NCBI RefSeq assembly: GCF_023101765.2
Contig: NC_064233.1
Location: 1,674,001-1,738,000, forward strand
From: Spodoptera frugiperda
Lineage: Eukaryota; Arthropoda; Insecta; Lepidoptera; Noctuidae
DNA: 64,000 bases
Reading direction: 5' to 3'
Shown here: positions 62,301-63,954 of the stretch, in pieces
Position numbering within the stretch: position 1 is the stretch's first letter
Layout of the letters: each line of letters begins with the position of its first letter
The notes under the pieces: generated by a model
Database searches by the model: none
What the model saw: the letters and a program-made list of their open reading frames with translations, nothing else
What the model was told of the DNA's origin: nothing
Made by a program: the position numbers and the translations under genes

Positions 62301-63359
62301 AGACGATCAAATTGCACTGTCCGTGGGAAGGGAACCATATTTTATGGAAAATTGGTGTTAAATTGTTCTTACATAGTTAAAGCAATCGAAATAATGTAAA
62401 AGAATTGTATTGTGAATTGTGAACTTGATTGAAAAAGAGTAACCTATGGAGTTTCTTGCTCGTTCTTCTCCATAGGAAAGTGTAGATACATTTTGGAACG
62501 AACAAATAGGGCAACTAGAGGACTGACCGACGGACATTGATAATATTATTATATTTGCTTTGACGTTCAAAAGCGCCTTCCTGTTCTATTTTAAATAAAT
62601 ATTTTTTACTTTGACTTTGGTTACCTAGCTTCTATGACAATCACCTAGCTTCAAAGGGTATATGAAGAATAATGGACCAAAATATCCAAAGATTTCTAGT
62701 TTTAGACCGAATTACTCAAATCGTGTATTTGAAATATTCTTTTAGAATCTGTGCATGCTACATAATATCGTATCACATAATAATACGATTGATAACATTT
62801 TTTATATAAATGTCCGTCGTGTAGATTATTTTAAAACCTTAGACAAGTATTTTTATTTTGTGACAGAAAGAAGTACTTTCGAAAATACCGATTTGAAATG
62901 TCGCGTGAATTTTGAAACGTGATTATAGAATTCTCCATCAATCGGTGGTTCCTAAATGAAATTAGGTAATATTTATAAAAGTAAATAAAATACTTGGAAA
63001 GCCTCGCTGACTAGCCTGTAGTTGCAAGTGTGACTGCCGGGCAAGGGGTCTCGAGTTCGATTCTCGGGTCGGGCGATGTATAGCTAGGCTAGGAAAAGTT
63101 GTCAGTAGTAGCAGGGAGCCTGGAAATGCGCCCAATATATGGCAATAGGCTCACCCTTTACTACACTTATAACACTACGTACCGTGATGACAAATAGCGT
63201 GACGTTATTTTATTTATTATACTGTGTCCGTTTCTAAAGAAGAGTGTTTCTCTCTCGTATCGCAAAAATAAGAATAAAAGTAAAATACTCACAGTCATAG
63301 TACAGGTTGCCGACGGATGAGGTAAGCTTCGGAGTGCCCTGCCCGGATAGCGACGCCAT
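23394..63359 (-). CDS. Gad1: glutamate decarboxylase, complete (12 coding exons, 515 aa)
   Basis: PLP-dependent decarboxylase (group II) converting L-glutamate to GABA and CO2 in the cytosol of neurons. Exons 5' to 3' on the - strand: 63359-63293, 52566-52457, 51469-51343, 41430-41233, 40662-40544, 39806-39666, 38772-38662, 33622-33555, 28722-28644, 25113-24964, 24263-24069, 23576-23394. All junctions are GT..AG and phases agree, giving 1548 nt. Landmarks: TNMFTYEIAPVF near residues 131-142 (GAD type rather than the NTSQYTYE type of CSAD/black), HVDAAWGG at 289-296 (Asp binding the PLP ring), NPHK with Schiff-base Lys324, catalytic-loop Tyr361 before YDTGDK, and the C-terminal MVGYQPDDRRPNFFR block. 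The length matches insect GAD (about 510). There is no N-terminal palmitoylated or membrane extension. Introns total about 38 kb, and introns 1, 3 and 7 hold most of the transposons. The start is the only ATG giving a conserved N-terminus and follows an acceptor-like GTGTGTAG, so a further 5' UTR exon probably lies beyond the window. Confidence 0.95.
24740..24930 (+). mobile_element. MITE fragment, 'TTTTCCACC' family
   Basis: Shares GCATACTCGAGCT, TTAGTATCGGTGGAAACGG and GCACATCTCTACTGGAAAAG with the full element at 39935-40253. It lies in Gad1 intron 10, ending about 30 bp from exon 10. Confidence 0.55.
24964..25113 (-). CDS. Gad1: Gad1 coding exon 10 (catalytic loop exon)
   Basis: 50 codons, GILLNCNAMSAEYLF through KIYDPKYDTGDK to FKLWLQWRGK. 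Tyr361 corresponds to the flexible-loop tyrosine that protonates the quinonoid in GAD. Its presence supports an active decarboxylase. Confidence 0.93.
25197..25356. mobile_element. palindromic MITE, family A (full copy)
   Basis: The left arm contains AGTTTGCTTTACAATTAAAG and ATCGAAACGAGAGCGCG. The right arm contains CGCGCTCTCGTTTCGATTAC and CGTAAAGCAAACGCATACTA, ending GGGTACTG. The hairpin is about 75 bp per arm. It lies in Gad1 intron 9, roughly 80 bp upstream of exon 10. Confidence 0.8.
26090..26300 (+). mobile_element. family 3 repeat
   Basis: AAGCTGGTAAACGAGCTGAT, CAACTGATGGTAAGCAATCG, GGACACTTGAAATACCAGAG and GGGGTTAGGAATTT identify it. The tail is truncated after the GGGAATTGAGCCTC-like segment. 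Confidence 0.7.
26925..26985 (+). mobile_element. tRNA-derived SINE, family 2 (5' fragment)
   Basis: A tRNA-like head with GAGTGGTTGGAAGTGTGATT and B-box GGGTTCGATTCCC. It breaks off just after the B-box. Confidence 0.55.
27195..27535 (+). mobile_element. tRNA-derived SINE, family 2 (full, with internal A-rich insertion)
   Basis: The head GTGCGACTGCCGGATAAGGG and B-box GGGTTCGATTCTCG are followed by TACTGGGCTTTTTTCGG, CTCAGTAGTAGCACG, GTGGGTGTACATTACG and CCCCTTCGGGGATAAAGGC. Between GCAATAGGCC and GGCTCACCCC an AATAAA-rich 45-bp stretch is inserted. Other copies: 40955-41155 and 51490-51755 (-), 63022-63175 (+), and a B-box stub at 33395-33450 (-). Confidence 0.75.
28370..28432 (+). mobile_element. 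family 3 repeat (5' stub)
   Basis: GAGGCAAACGAGCGGAGGG, ATCACCTGATGGTAAGCGAT and CGCCACCCATGGA. Only the first 60 bp are present. Confidence 0.6.
28644..28722 (-). CDS. Gad1: Gad1 coding exon 9 (PLP-lysine exon)
   Basis: 26 codons beginning ADSVTWNPHKLMG and continuing LQCSTVHFKYE. Lys324 of NPHK forms the internal aldimine with pyridoxal phosphate. The first base completes Arg314 from exon 8 (AG|G). Confidence 0.95.
28915..29105 (+). mobile_element. tRNA-derived SINE, family 1
   Basis: GGTGCGGTGGCTGGGCAAAC head, a degraded B-box (GGTTGGATTCCCG), TGTGTGATCCACAAATTGTT and GTTTGTAAACGCACAAAC body, with an A-rich end. It lies about 190 bp upstream of Gad1 exon 9 on the antisense strand. Confidence 0.7.
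29470..29528. repeat. 59-bp perfect-type palindrome
   Basis: GACACAAAATATATATTTTG, then TATAAGATTGCACAATCTTA, then CTATATATTTTGTGTC form an inverted repeat around TTGCACAA. It is AT-rich, in Gad1 intron 8, and may be a MITE end or a cruciform-prone site. Confidence 0.5.
30380..30500. mobile_element. MITE family C, partial
   Basis: Contains GATTCGAAACTAGTAGAGCT and ACGTGAGTAAACCGTTG, matching the ends of 33732-33957 and 58008-58130. Confidence 0.5.
32215..32380. promoter_or_regulatory. GC-rich island with GCTACGA heptamers in Gad1 intron 8
   Basis: Within 32316-32365 the word GCTACGA occurs four times, plus GCTACGC and an inverted CGTAGC. The flanks are CpG-rich while the surrounding intron is AT-rich. 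There is no ORF or repeat family identity. A possible cis-regulatory element. Confidence 0.3.
32775..33050. promoter_or_regulatory. GC-rich island with homeodomain-like sites, Gad1 intron 8
   Basis: A run of CCCCGTCCCCCGTCCCCCTC and CGCCGGG is followed by segments with GGATTAATAGGGG, GGGGCAATTAGATG and TTCTAATTGG (TAAT/ATTA homeodomain cores). It lies just downstream, in gene orientation, of exon 8. The function is inference. Confidence 0.3.
33732..33957. mobile_element. MITE family C with a family 3 repeat nested inside
   Basis: The ends are inverted: CACGGTTTACTCACG at 33733-33747 and CGTGAGTAAACCGTG at 33942-33956. Inside, GCTGTCCCTTAGTG pairs with CACTAAGGGACAG. At 33868-33941 a family 3 stub (ATGGAATAGTGGGCAAACGA, CACCTGATGGTAAGCGATC) has inserted. 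Confidence 0.65.
34130..34206 (+). mobile_element. family 3 repeat tail abutting the LINE
   Basis: GGTCAGTTTTCTGTGAGGCC, TTAGTATCACTCCGGTCGAG and ATGACTCTCCCA, the end of family 3. The LINE (TGATAAA)n tail begins right after it, so this repeat was the target or the two inserted side by side. Confidence 0.6.
34787..37579 (-). CDS. LINE ORF2: AP endonuclease and reverse transcriptase (intact, about 930 aa)
   Basis: Endonuclease motifs come first: CITEHW (about 20-25), VYRPP, CGDFNVN (about 126), DNIYTD and SDHCG (about 188). The RT domain follows: FRPISVLPTFSKIFEK, GRSTTDA, CDLSKAFDCV, MGVPQGSILGPFLF (about 620), and catalytic FADDTS at about 658-663. The thumb and a C-terminal region complete it. 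No stop or frameshift breaks the 2.8-kb frame. It appears to begin without ATG: the frame stays open upstream to about 37640 with NLVHQNIQGF, a typical ORF2 start sequence, directly after the ORF1 stop, so reinitiation or readthrough is likely. The intact catalytic residues suggest a recently active copy. Confidence 0.92.
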   Translation of the reverse strand: MSKELEIELFLNCNSIDILCITEHWLKSHQLMFNFGNHQIGSSFSRENAIHGGSLILLNNKLKFKERKDIVSYSVERTVEIACVELERFIVLSVYRPPTGLYDCFETVLDEVLNKLSSSNKFIITCGDFNVNLLENSSLSTKIVSLFASFNLTNLFLEPTRITPTSATCLDNIYTDIVPTNKQIISLLDSDHCGQLISITNKVNKVSKPHIIVNPKTERRIETFKSKLTDKIPLLLRNKNSNNLCDEFFNIYHTEFKSTFTPKTIPAHGNASFNQWATTGIYKSRKRLYELYNERTYINTTEFSEYVKKYSKLFKKVCSIAKSLYLSSKIKNSDNVIKATWSIINSETGRSKEKSSEFSLIIDNNIIKTDAEVAAAFENFFSDVPVSTTKSLNSSPTVAESLLKENVAACNLGFSFEHIDYADIVKTFHTLNKKKTADLWGNSVYITGSVIDIVAPVLALIFNNCVDRGVFPDLMKNSKITPLFKSGSTSDPTNFRPISVLPTFSKIFEKIILYQLQRFFNRNKLLHGNQFGFTRGRSTTDAGVELLNNIYDAWEDSADALGIFCDLSKAFDCVSHETLIRKLSHYGIRGSSLDLLISYLSDRIQRVDINGKVSSGSIVRMGVPQGSILGPFLFLIYINDLPYLVKDNHGIVLFADDTSLLFKLKRGQLVSDHVNSALSKIVRWFSANNLLLNESKTKCIKFTTPNVRHVKTSVLIKGEELDPVDSTVFLGITLDAKLQWAPHVDKLSKRLSSAAYAVKKIRNLTDVNTARLVYFSYFHSIMSYGILLWGNAADIQSVFVLQKRAIRSIYNLSPRHSLRELFKEINILTVPSQYIYENVVYAHKNINLFKKYCDIHNINTRSKNKYIVPTTRLKKISGSFRCQCIRFYNKIPSDIQSLSLNKFKNVIKEKLNSKAFYKIKDYLDDSQAWE
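37660..38247 (-). CDS. LINE ORF1, SGNH-esterase-like part (frameshifted from N-part)
   Basis: About 195 codons. The start resembles block I of the SGNH hydrolase-like domain of CR1/L2 ORF1 (VIFSDE then MREIGKNL), followed by HCMPGCTFGNIL, ATLIIICANRGSLN (block with Asn) and YYLSRYYLRQIA near the end (position of the catalytic Asp/His block). Typical catalytic Ser/His are not obvious, so activity is doubtful. It overlaps the preceding frame by 47 nt in a different phase, and a small indel near 38225-38240 probably split a single ORF1. Confidence 0.6.
   Translation of the reverse strand: MMREIGKNLGSLLTSKYPGQSIINHCMPGCTFGNILERIINYNFNHDATLIIICANRGSLNKNNFLKYHSSLVALKLKQIILFTLPYSNSLPQEENNHRYKLNVAMCNCINYNLCNYTNVHIIDTNNYVGKHVYLTKDRYYLSRYYLRQIAVSLSYFINITAKNLAKQVAPIEQHSNIDIAQNNSISIDIPHNLN
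38201..38629 (-). CDS. LINE ORF1, coiled-coil part (5'-truncated)
   Basis: About 142 codons. Residues 10-70 form a predicted coiled coil (heptad-like YETDTNNLQLELDHL, then TAKLHTMTNKYSASE), followed by a Cys/Pro/Asn-rich linker and VVIFSDE, which is the start of the SGNH block continued in the next frame. There is no ATG at the beginning. A PHD or other N-terminal domain is absent, consistent with 5' truncation. Confidence 0.6.
   Translation of the reverse strand: MWENVRRERFLNQLNIYSSRLNKNNRKYETDTNNLQLELDHLTAKLHTMTNKYSASEKQMREYMLAMDELVRSQSQENQCEKCDSSNVLPACTLPPCDTTLPHGASLLLPSQCNNNSSCNNNNVVIFSDERDWKKLRFLIDK
39054..39155 (-). mobile_element. tRNA-derived SINE, family 1 (5' half)
   Basis: On the + strand CGTGTGGGAATCGAACCCGC (B-box complement) and ACCGCGCCAACTGTGCAGTC (A-box side). 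It is followed downstream by a second copy of the same family. Confidence 0.65.
39245..39625. mobile_element. SINE family 1 (-) joined to Jockey 3' stub (+)
   Basis: 39245-39411 is a reverse SINE copy (GGGTTCGTTTACAAACATAC, TTTGTGGATCACACAAAG). Exactly at CCACCCACACGCACGAAGCG (39411) it changes to the + strand C-terminus and 3' UTR of the Jockey family seen at 9949-11028 (WNSLPESVFPDGYN peptide at about 39460-39520), ending in an A-rich tail at 39625. The Gad1 exon 6 donor lies 40 bp further. Confidence 0.7.
39935..40253. mobile_element. MITE with GGTGCTTTTCCACCAGAGAT-type ends (full copy)
   Basis: The left end GGGTGCTTTTCCAACAGAGA (then TGTGCTTTG) pairs with the right end, whose reverse complement is GGTGTTTTTCCACCAAAGAT (then GTGCTATG). 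It is 315 bp, non-coding, with subrepeats TAGCTTAGTATCGGTGGAAA inside. Relatives: 24740-24930 and 52885-52935. Confidence 0.7.
40290..40445 (-). mobile_element. SINE-like family 4 ('CCGGAGCTGCGGA...')
   Basis: The + strand reads GGAAAATCATCCAATGACTT, CCACCCCGTTCCTACTCCTG, TTTTCGAGCCGGAGCCCCGG and CGCAGCTCCGGAT. Other copies: 40815-40935 (-), 52955-53105 (+), 60595-60765 (+) and a partial at 61770-61830. Confidence 0.6.
40815..41155 (-). mobile_element. family 4 repeat followed by SINE family 2
   Basis: 40815-40935 repeats the family 4 words (GGTGGAAATCATCCAATCAC, CGAGCCGGAGCCCCGG). 40955-41155 is a reversed family 2 SINE body (CCCGAAGGGGTAGGCACATT, GTACACCCACTTTTTACC, TACTGAGAAATTTTC). It lacks the tRNA head. 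Confidence 0.6.
41577..41983. mobile_element. MITE family B and family A fragments with degraded SINE between
   Basis: 41577-41660 is a partial family B copy (CTAGGGACTGGGTTAAGTAA). 41700-41810 shows decayed SINE family 1 words (GTGTCGTGGGTACGTTTACA, AAACCCGCTACACGTTGCGC). 41879-41983 is a family A copy lacking much of its left arm (CCCTTAGTACG, CGCGCTCTCGTTTTG, GTAAAGCAAACTCATACTAA). Confidence 0.55.
42045..42175. repeat. GC-rich unclassified segment
   Basis: CGAGCCGGTTATCCCGGTCG through GATGGACCGGGCGATAGC to GTCGGTCCGGGTAAG. It has inverted CCGGACCG/CGGTCC words, no ORF, and no family recognised. It may be a TE fragment or regulatory DNA in Gad1 intron 3. Confidence 0.3.
43085..43445 (+). 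mobile_element. two family 3 repeats in tandem; second with Jockey C-terminus
   Basis: 43085-43170 is a short copy (CTTACGGTTCACCTGATGGT). 43215-43445 is a longer copy beginning GGATCACCTGATGGTAAGCA and continuing into GGTTCGGAAATACCGCCGAC, then GTTTTGCTGTGCGAGGCAG. The - strand reads RNFLPRTAKLWNE then AVFPNRYD, a LINE ORF2 C-terminus, so this family 3 subtype derives from a Jockey-like 3' end. Confidence 0.65.
44150..44275. promoter_or_regulatory. GC-rich island in Gad1 intron 3
   Basis: CCCCCCTCCCCCCAGGGACG, GCCGCCGCAGCTGGGCCGCA and GTCCACTGGGACCCAGG. It includes a CAGCTG E-box and a palindrome GGGTCCCAGTGG. It is non-repetitive within the window and has no ORF. Confidence 0.25.
44520..44625 (-). 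mobile_element. family 3 repeat stub
   Basis: The + strand shows CACTTGTAACGCCTCTGGTG, GTATCCATGGGCGGCGGCGA and CCATCAGGTGATCCGTCTGC. Confidence 0.65.
45086..45235 (+). mobile_element. tRNA-derived SINE, family 1 (tail deleted)
   Basis: GGTGGGCGCGGTGGCTGGGC, B-box GGGTTCGATTCCCGC, TGTGTGATCCACAAAG, then a jump to AAAATCCTAGTGTGGGGC and an A-rich end. About 60 bp of the body is missing. Confidence 0.7.
45700..46010 (-). mobile_element. 'GTATCCTATCACCTAA' retroelement tail plus family 3 stub
   Basis: 45705-45840 carries CGCGGTCCCGTGGGATAAAA and AGTATCCTATCACC with ACAAACATCCAAACAAACAG, a tail also seen inverted at 56875-57010 and direct at 57110-57290. 45905-46005 is a family 3 stub (TCCATGGGCGGCGGCGATTG). 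Confidence 0.55.
46545..46695. mobile_element. MITE family C relative
   Basis: GCTTACTCACGTAACTG, CTCGACTAGTTTCAAGCC and GAGGCTCATATTCATGAGCA, then the CGACACACGACGCG word. The latter words recur at 59085-59150. Confidence 0.5.
47325..47510 (-). mobile_element. tRNA-derived SINE, family 1
   Basis: GTGCGTTTACAAACATACAA, TTTGTGGATCACACAAAGAG and GTGCGGGATTCGAACCCGCT on the + strand. The A-box side is shortened. Confidence 0.7.
47905..48290 (+). mobile_element. family 3 repeat, full copy with internal insertion
   Basis: TATAAGCCGGTTAATGAGCA, GATCACCTGATGGTAAGCAA, CCATGGACACCCGAAACACC and GGAGGTTAGGAATTTACGGG. It resumes as GGTTACGAATTTAAAGGCTG, CAAGTGTTGTTTCACGTCGG and ends GCATGGCATCTCCCACACTT. 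The 48030-48130 interval is extra sequence. Confidence 0.7.
49700..49825 (-). mobile_element. family 3 repeat stub
   Basis: CTAACCCCCAAAAGGCC, TATAACGCCTCTGGTGCTTC, GTGTCCATGGGCGGCGGCGA and TGATCCGTCTGCTCG on the + strand. Confidence 0.65.
50608..50870 (-). mobile_element. Jockey 3' stub followed by SINE family 1
   Basis: 50608-50725 has GGGCCGACGTTTGGCC and GATGCGGCCTACGGTGGAAC. 50735-50870 has TCGTGGGTGCGTTTACAAAC and TTTGTGGATCACAC. Confidence 0.6.
50995..51330 (-). mobile_element. Jockey 3' stub interrupted by a 205-bp MITE
   Basis: The outer parts (GATGGGTCGACGTTGGTC at 51001; AAGTGATGATGCGGCCTACG at 51270) are one LINE 3' fragment. Between them lies an element with inverted ends CTCAACGGATCTTGGCAGGT at 51058 and ACCTGCCAAGATCCGTTGAG at 51242-51262, plus an inner pair GGCTGCGCAATAAG/CTTATTGCGCAGCC. 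Gad1 exon 3 begins just beyond, at 51343. Confidence 0.7.
51490..51755 (-). mobile_element. tRNA-derived SINE, family 2
   Basis: The + strand shows CCCCGAAGAGGTAGGCAGAG, TACACCCACTTTTCACCATG and CAATAGGGGGTGAGCC. The head is decayed (CGACCAACGAGGCAGTC at 51740-51756). It lies in Gad1 intron 2. Confidence 0.65.
52032..52507 (-). repeat. 119-bp tandem array copying the 3' half of Gad1 exon 2 with its splice donor
   Basis: Four units at exact 119-bp spacing (unit starts 52032, 52151, 52270, 52389; the last runs into the true exon at 52507). Each unit holds 51 nt of exon (codons for VDVLLDFIHQVNDRNEK), the donor GTGGGT, and about 60 nt of intron. Units differ at very few positions, so the array is young. 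Four donors are thus available downstream of one acceptor. 119 is not a multiple of three. Confidence 0.92.
52457..52566 (-). CDS. Gad1: Gad1 coding exon 2, with partially duplicated 3' half
   Basis: Encodes residues 24-59 (ILPYREDAQPQTREF ... VNDRNEK), the N-terminal helix that packs on the PLP domain. The last 51 nt plus the donor AAG|GTGGGT are also present three more times downstream in the intron as part of a 119-bp tandem array (52032-52507). Only this copy is attached to the complete exon and acceptor (CTCCACAG ending at 52567). Confidence 0.92.
52628..52746. mobile_element. palindromic MITE, family B
   Basis: CGCTGTACTCAGAGTCATTT, GGTTACTTAACCCAGTCC, then TAGTTTAAGTAAGCATTGAA and CTCTGAGTACGGCGG. 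The arms are nearly complementary throughout. It lies in Gad1 intron 1, 60 bp upstream of exon 2. Confidence 0.75.
52880..53105 (+). mobile_element. MITE end fragment and SINE-like family 4
   Basis: 52883-52930 matches the left end of the 39935-40253 element (GGGTGCTTTTCCACCAGAAA). 52955-53105 is family 4 in + orientation (TGATCCGGAGCTGCAGAC, GGGGCTCCGGCTCGAAAAGC). Confidence 0.6.
53935..54130 (+). mobile_element. family 3 repeat, Jockey-tail subtype
   Basis: ATGGAATAGGTGGCAAACGA, CACCTGATGGTAAGCG, CCATGGACACCCGCAACACC, TTTTAAAAAGGAGTACGCTC and TCGGTTCGGAAATACCGCCG. Confidence 0.7.
54190..54370 (+). repeat. 'GTCCACTGCTGGAC' repeat (diverged)
   Basis: AATCATCATCAACAGCCTAT, GGCCACTGTTGACTAAAGCC, CTTGCTCAATGCGGGTTGGC and CACGATGTTTTCCTTCACCG. 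This is a known order in lepidopteran retroelement 3' parts. Confidence 0.5.
55575..55735 (+). mobile_element. family 3 repeat
   Basis: GATATAAGCTGGTAAACGAG, GTATCACCTGATGGTAAGCA, GGACACTTGAAACACCAGAG and GGTTAGGAATTTAAGGGTTG. Confidence 0.7.
55917..56766. mobile_element. 850-bp foldback element with internal degenerate tandem repeats
   Basis: Terminal inverted repeats of about 75 bp. The left reads AAACAACCACTATAAAGAGA, TGGAAAGGTC and AAAGCGAGACCAAGATACGC. The right, reversed, reads AAACAACCAGTATAAACTGA, TGGAAAGATC and AAAGCGAGACCAAGATACAC. The interior (56150-56640) has about four diverged units of about 120 bp, each with TTAAAGGAATTTCAACCTTA and GTGCAAATAAAA-type words. There is no ORF. 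Confidence 0.7.
56875..57290. mobile_element. two copies of a retroelement tail in inverted orientation
   Basis: 56875-57010 (+) has GCGAAAGTTTGTGAGTATGG, CACGCAAAAACTACTGAAGG and CGGGATGAAATTTAG. 57110-57290 (-) has the complementary words ATTTCATCAAAATCCGTTCA and CAAACATCCAAACAAACAAA. They match 45705-45840. Confidence 0.6.
57335..57445. mobile_element. hairpin MITE with 31-bp perfect arms
   Basis: Left arm TATTATTAGAACTTATGACG then GGATATTTA; right arm TAAATATCCC then GTCATAAGTTCTAATAATA. The loop holds CGAAATATCGGAAACTCGTC, also found at 8650-8668. Confidence 0.7.
57520..57660 (-). mobile_element. 'AACTCTTCAGCTTT' retroelement tail
   Basis: GCAGCGTGATGTTTTATAAC, CTCGATAAATGGACTATCC, GAACCAGTATTTCCGGAGAT and AAACAAACTCTTCAGCTTTA. 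It matches the reverse orientation copy at 59150-59290. Confidence 0.6.
57715..57865. promoter_or_regulatory. GC-rich island in Gad1 intron 1
   Basis: CCATTGCCGGCGTGCAGTAA, GGCGGCGCGCCCGGGACG, CCGCGCGGTAATGACCCGG and GAGCCGCTGTGTGG. It is not repeated elsewhere in the window, unlike most intron DNA here. A candidate enhancer. Confidence 0.3.
58008..58135. mobile_element. MITE family C hairpin
   Basis: Left AATGGAAAAGCTCTACTAGT then TTCGA; right TCGAAACTAGTAGAGCTTTT then CTCCATT. Inside, GCTCATGATGAAGAGTCC resembles the 33732-33957 element. Confidence 0.7.
58436..58590. promoter_or_regulatory. GC-rich island in Gad1 intron 1
   Basis: CGACTGAATCCCTTAATGCC, CGGCGGGCTAACGGATGGGC, GATGCGGCGTATAGACGGGC, GAAGATGGCCGATTATAAAT and GGCGGGC. 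It is non-repetitive in the window and has no ORF. Confidence 0.3.
58738..58948 (-). mobile_element. Jockey 3' stub
   Basis: GATGGGTCGACGTTTGGCCG, CTCGCCTGATGGTAAGTGAT, AAGACACCCAGGTTATACCC and GAGTTCCACTCCCTAGCAGT. Nearly identical to the 3' end of 9866-11030. Confidence 0.8.
59085..59295 (+). mobile_element. family C relative and 'GCTGAAGAGTTTGTTTG' tail
   Basis: 59088-59150 repeats the words of 46580-46645 (AGGCTCATATTCATGAGCAG, GACACACGACGCG). 59150-59290 has AAAGCTGAAGAGTTTGTTTG, CTCTAATCTCCGAGACTACC and TATAAAACATCACGCTCC. Confidence 0.55.
59590..59840. promoter_or_regulatory. GC-rich block in Gad1 intron 1
   Basis: GAAGCGGGTGGGTCGAACGG, CGGCGGCTGTAAACTGCAGC, GGGCACGCGCGTGTAACTAA and CGGTTCCCGGCCGAGGGACG. 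Part (59704-59790) contains TTAATTAAATTCC and a palindromic GTAAACTGCAGCTGTG with an E-box-like CAGCTG. There is no ORF with coding features. Confidence 0.3.
59985..60185 (-). mobile_element. tRNA-derived SINE, family 1 (diverged)
   Basis: CCTGTGTCGTGTGTGTCG, ACCAGAAGCAACAATTTAAG, AAAATGAAACCCGCTAAACG and AGCTACCGTGCCAACCGTC. The B-box is mutated. Confidence 0.6.
60595..60765 (+). mobile_element. SINE-like family 4
   Basis: GCTGGTGCCTGATCCGGAGC, GGACTACCTAGTAAGTTTAC, AGTAAGAACGGGGTGGTTTT and CGCTCTCGCCTCGCTCAAGG. Confidence 0.65.
61310..61632 (-). mobile_element. family 3 repeat, best full-length copy
   Basis: On the + strand: GAGAGCCATGCTTCGGCACT, CGGAGTGATACCACGGCCTC, CGACGTGAAACAACGCTTGC, CCTCAACAACCCTTAAATTC, CTCGTAACGCCTCTGGTGTT and CCATGGGCGGCGGCGATTGC, with an A-rich end at 61624-61640. 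About 320 bp. Confidence 0.75.
62130..62205. repeat. CCGCCGYCACG tandem repeats beside an ATTA cluster
   Basis: CCGCCGCCGTCACG, CCGCCGCCACG, CCGCCGCCACG occur three times in a row at about 62147-62180, preceded by AGTAATTAATCAAG. Short GC-rich microsatellite in Gad1 intron 1. Confidence 0.6.
62430..62600. mobile_element. MITE family D ('TATGGAGTTTCTTGCTCGTT')
   Basis: GAGTTTCTTGCTCGTTCTTC, CCATAGGAAAGTGTAGATAC, AGAGGACTGACCGACGGACA and GCTTTGACGTTCAAAAGCGC. Other pieces: 14630-14735 (-) and 42340-42480 (+), with the C/TTGCTCGTTCTTCTCCATTC word also at 28880. Confidence 0.6.
63022..63178 (+). mobile_element. tRNA-derived SINE, family 2
   Basis: AGTGTGACTGCCGGGCAAGG head, B-box GAGTTCGATTCTCG, then GTCAGTAGTAGCAGGGAGCC and GCCCAATATATGGCAATAGG. 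It lies 110 bp downstream of the Gad1 exon 1 donor. Confidence 0.7.
63293..63359 (-). CDS. Gad1: Gad1 coding exon 1 (residues 1-22)
   Basis: Encodes MASLSGQGTPKLTSS and then VGNLYYD, with donor ACT|GTGAGT leaving one base that pairs with CG of exon 2 to make Ser23. The variable N-terminus is poor in hydrophobic residues. A 10.7-kb intron follows, the largest in the gene and the usual place for neuron-specific regulatory elements. Confidence 0.9.
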
Positions 63360-63390
63360 TCTCTCCCCCTACACACACAAACATACATTA
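63360..63390 (-). other. Gad1 5' UTR with probable upstream intron acceptor
   Basis: Reading the - strand into the start codon: TTTGTGTGTGTAG then GGGGGAGAGA and ATG. The T/G-rich run ending in TAG looks like a 3' splice site 10 bp before the ATG. The promoter and first non-coding exon should then be beyond 64000 or above 63400. Confidence 0.4.
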
Positions 63391-63954
63391 AAATACTACA
63401 CTATATGTACAACATTGCTGCGTAGTTCGAAGATGTTAATAAAGCTGTCCAGATGGCGCTGCAGTCGTTTTTGGCGCATGTTGAAGAAAACAGTGGAAGG
63501 AAATATCAGCTTTATGATTATTTGATCAAGAGTCTTTTTTTCTTTGTAGTTAGGTTAATTTATTAGTCATTATATTATTATTTTATTTGGTTATATACCG
63601 AAACCAATTTGATTTTTATAAAGGAAATAAAATAGCAATAGCCATGTCCTCTTTTAGGTCGCATTACTCTCAAAGTATAGTAAAGTTAGCAGCAAACAGC
63701 TTTAGAGAATTAAGCTAATACTTCATTAAATATGCAAATTATATAAAATGTATTAATTTTTGTATAATAAGACCTCACCGTTAACAAGCGAATTATACGT
63801 AATCTAATGTACTTAATAGTAAAATTACAACTAAAACTAAAACTGACACCAAAGGAAAAACTAAAACAATAATTACCTGAATGTATATATGTCAACCATA
63901 TAAAAACAATAAAAAAACCAAAATTCACAATCTAACAATAAATTTAAAGCTTAA

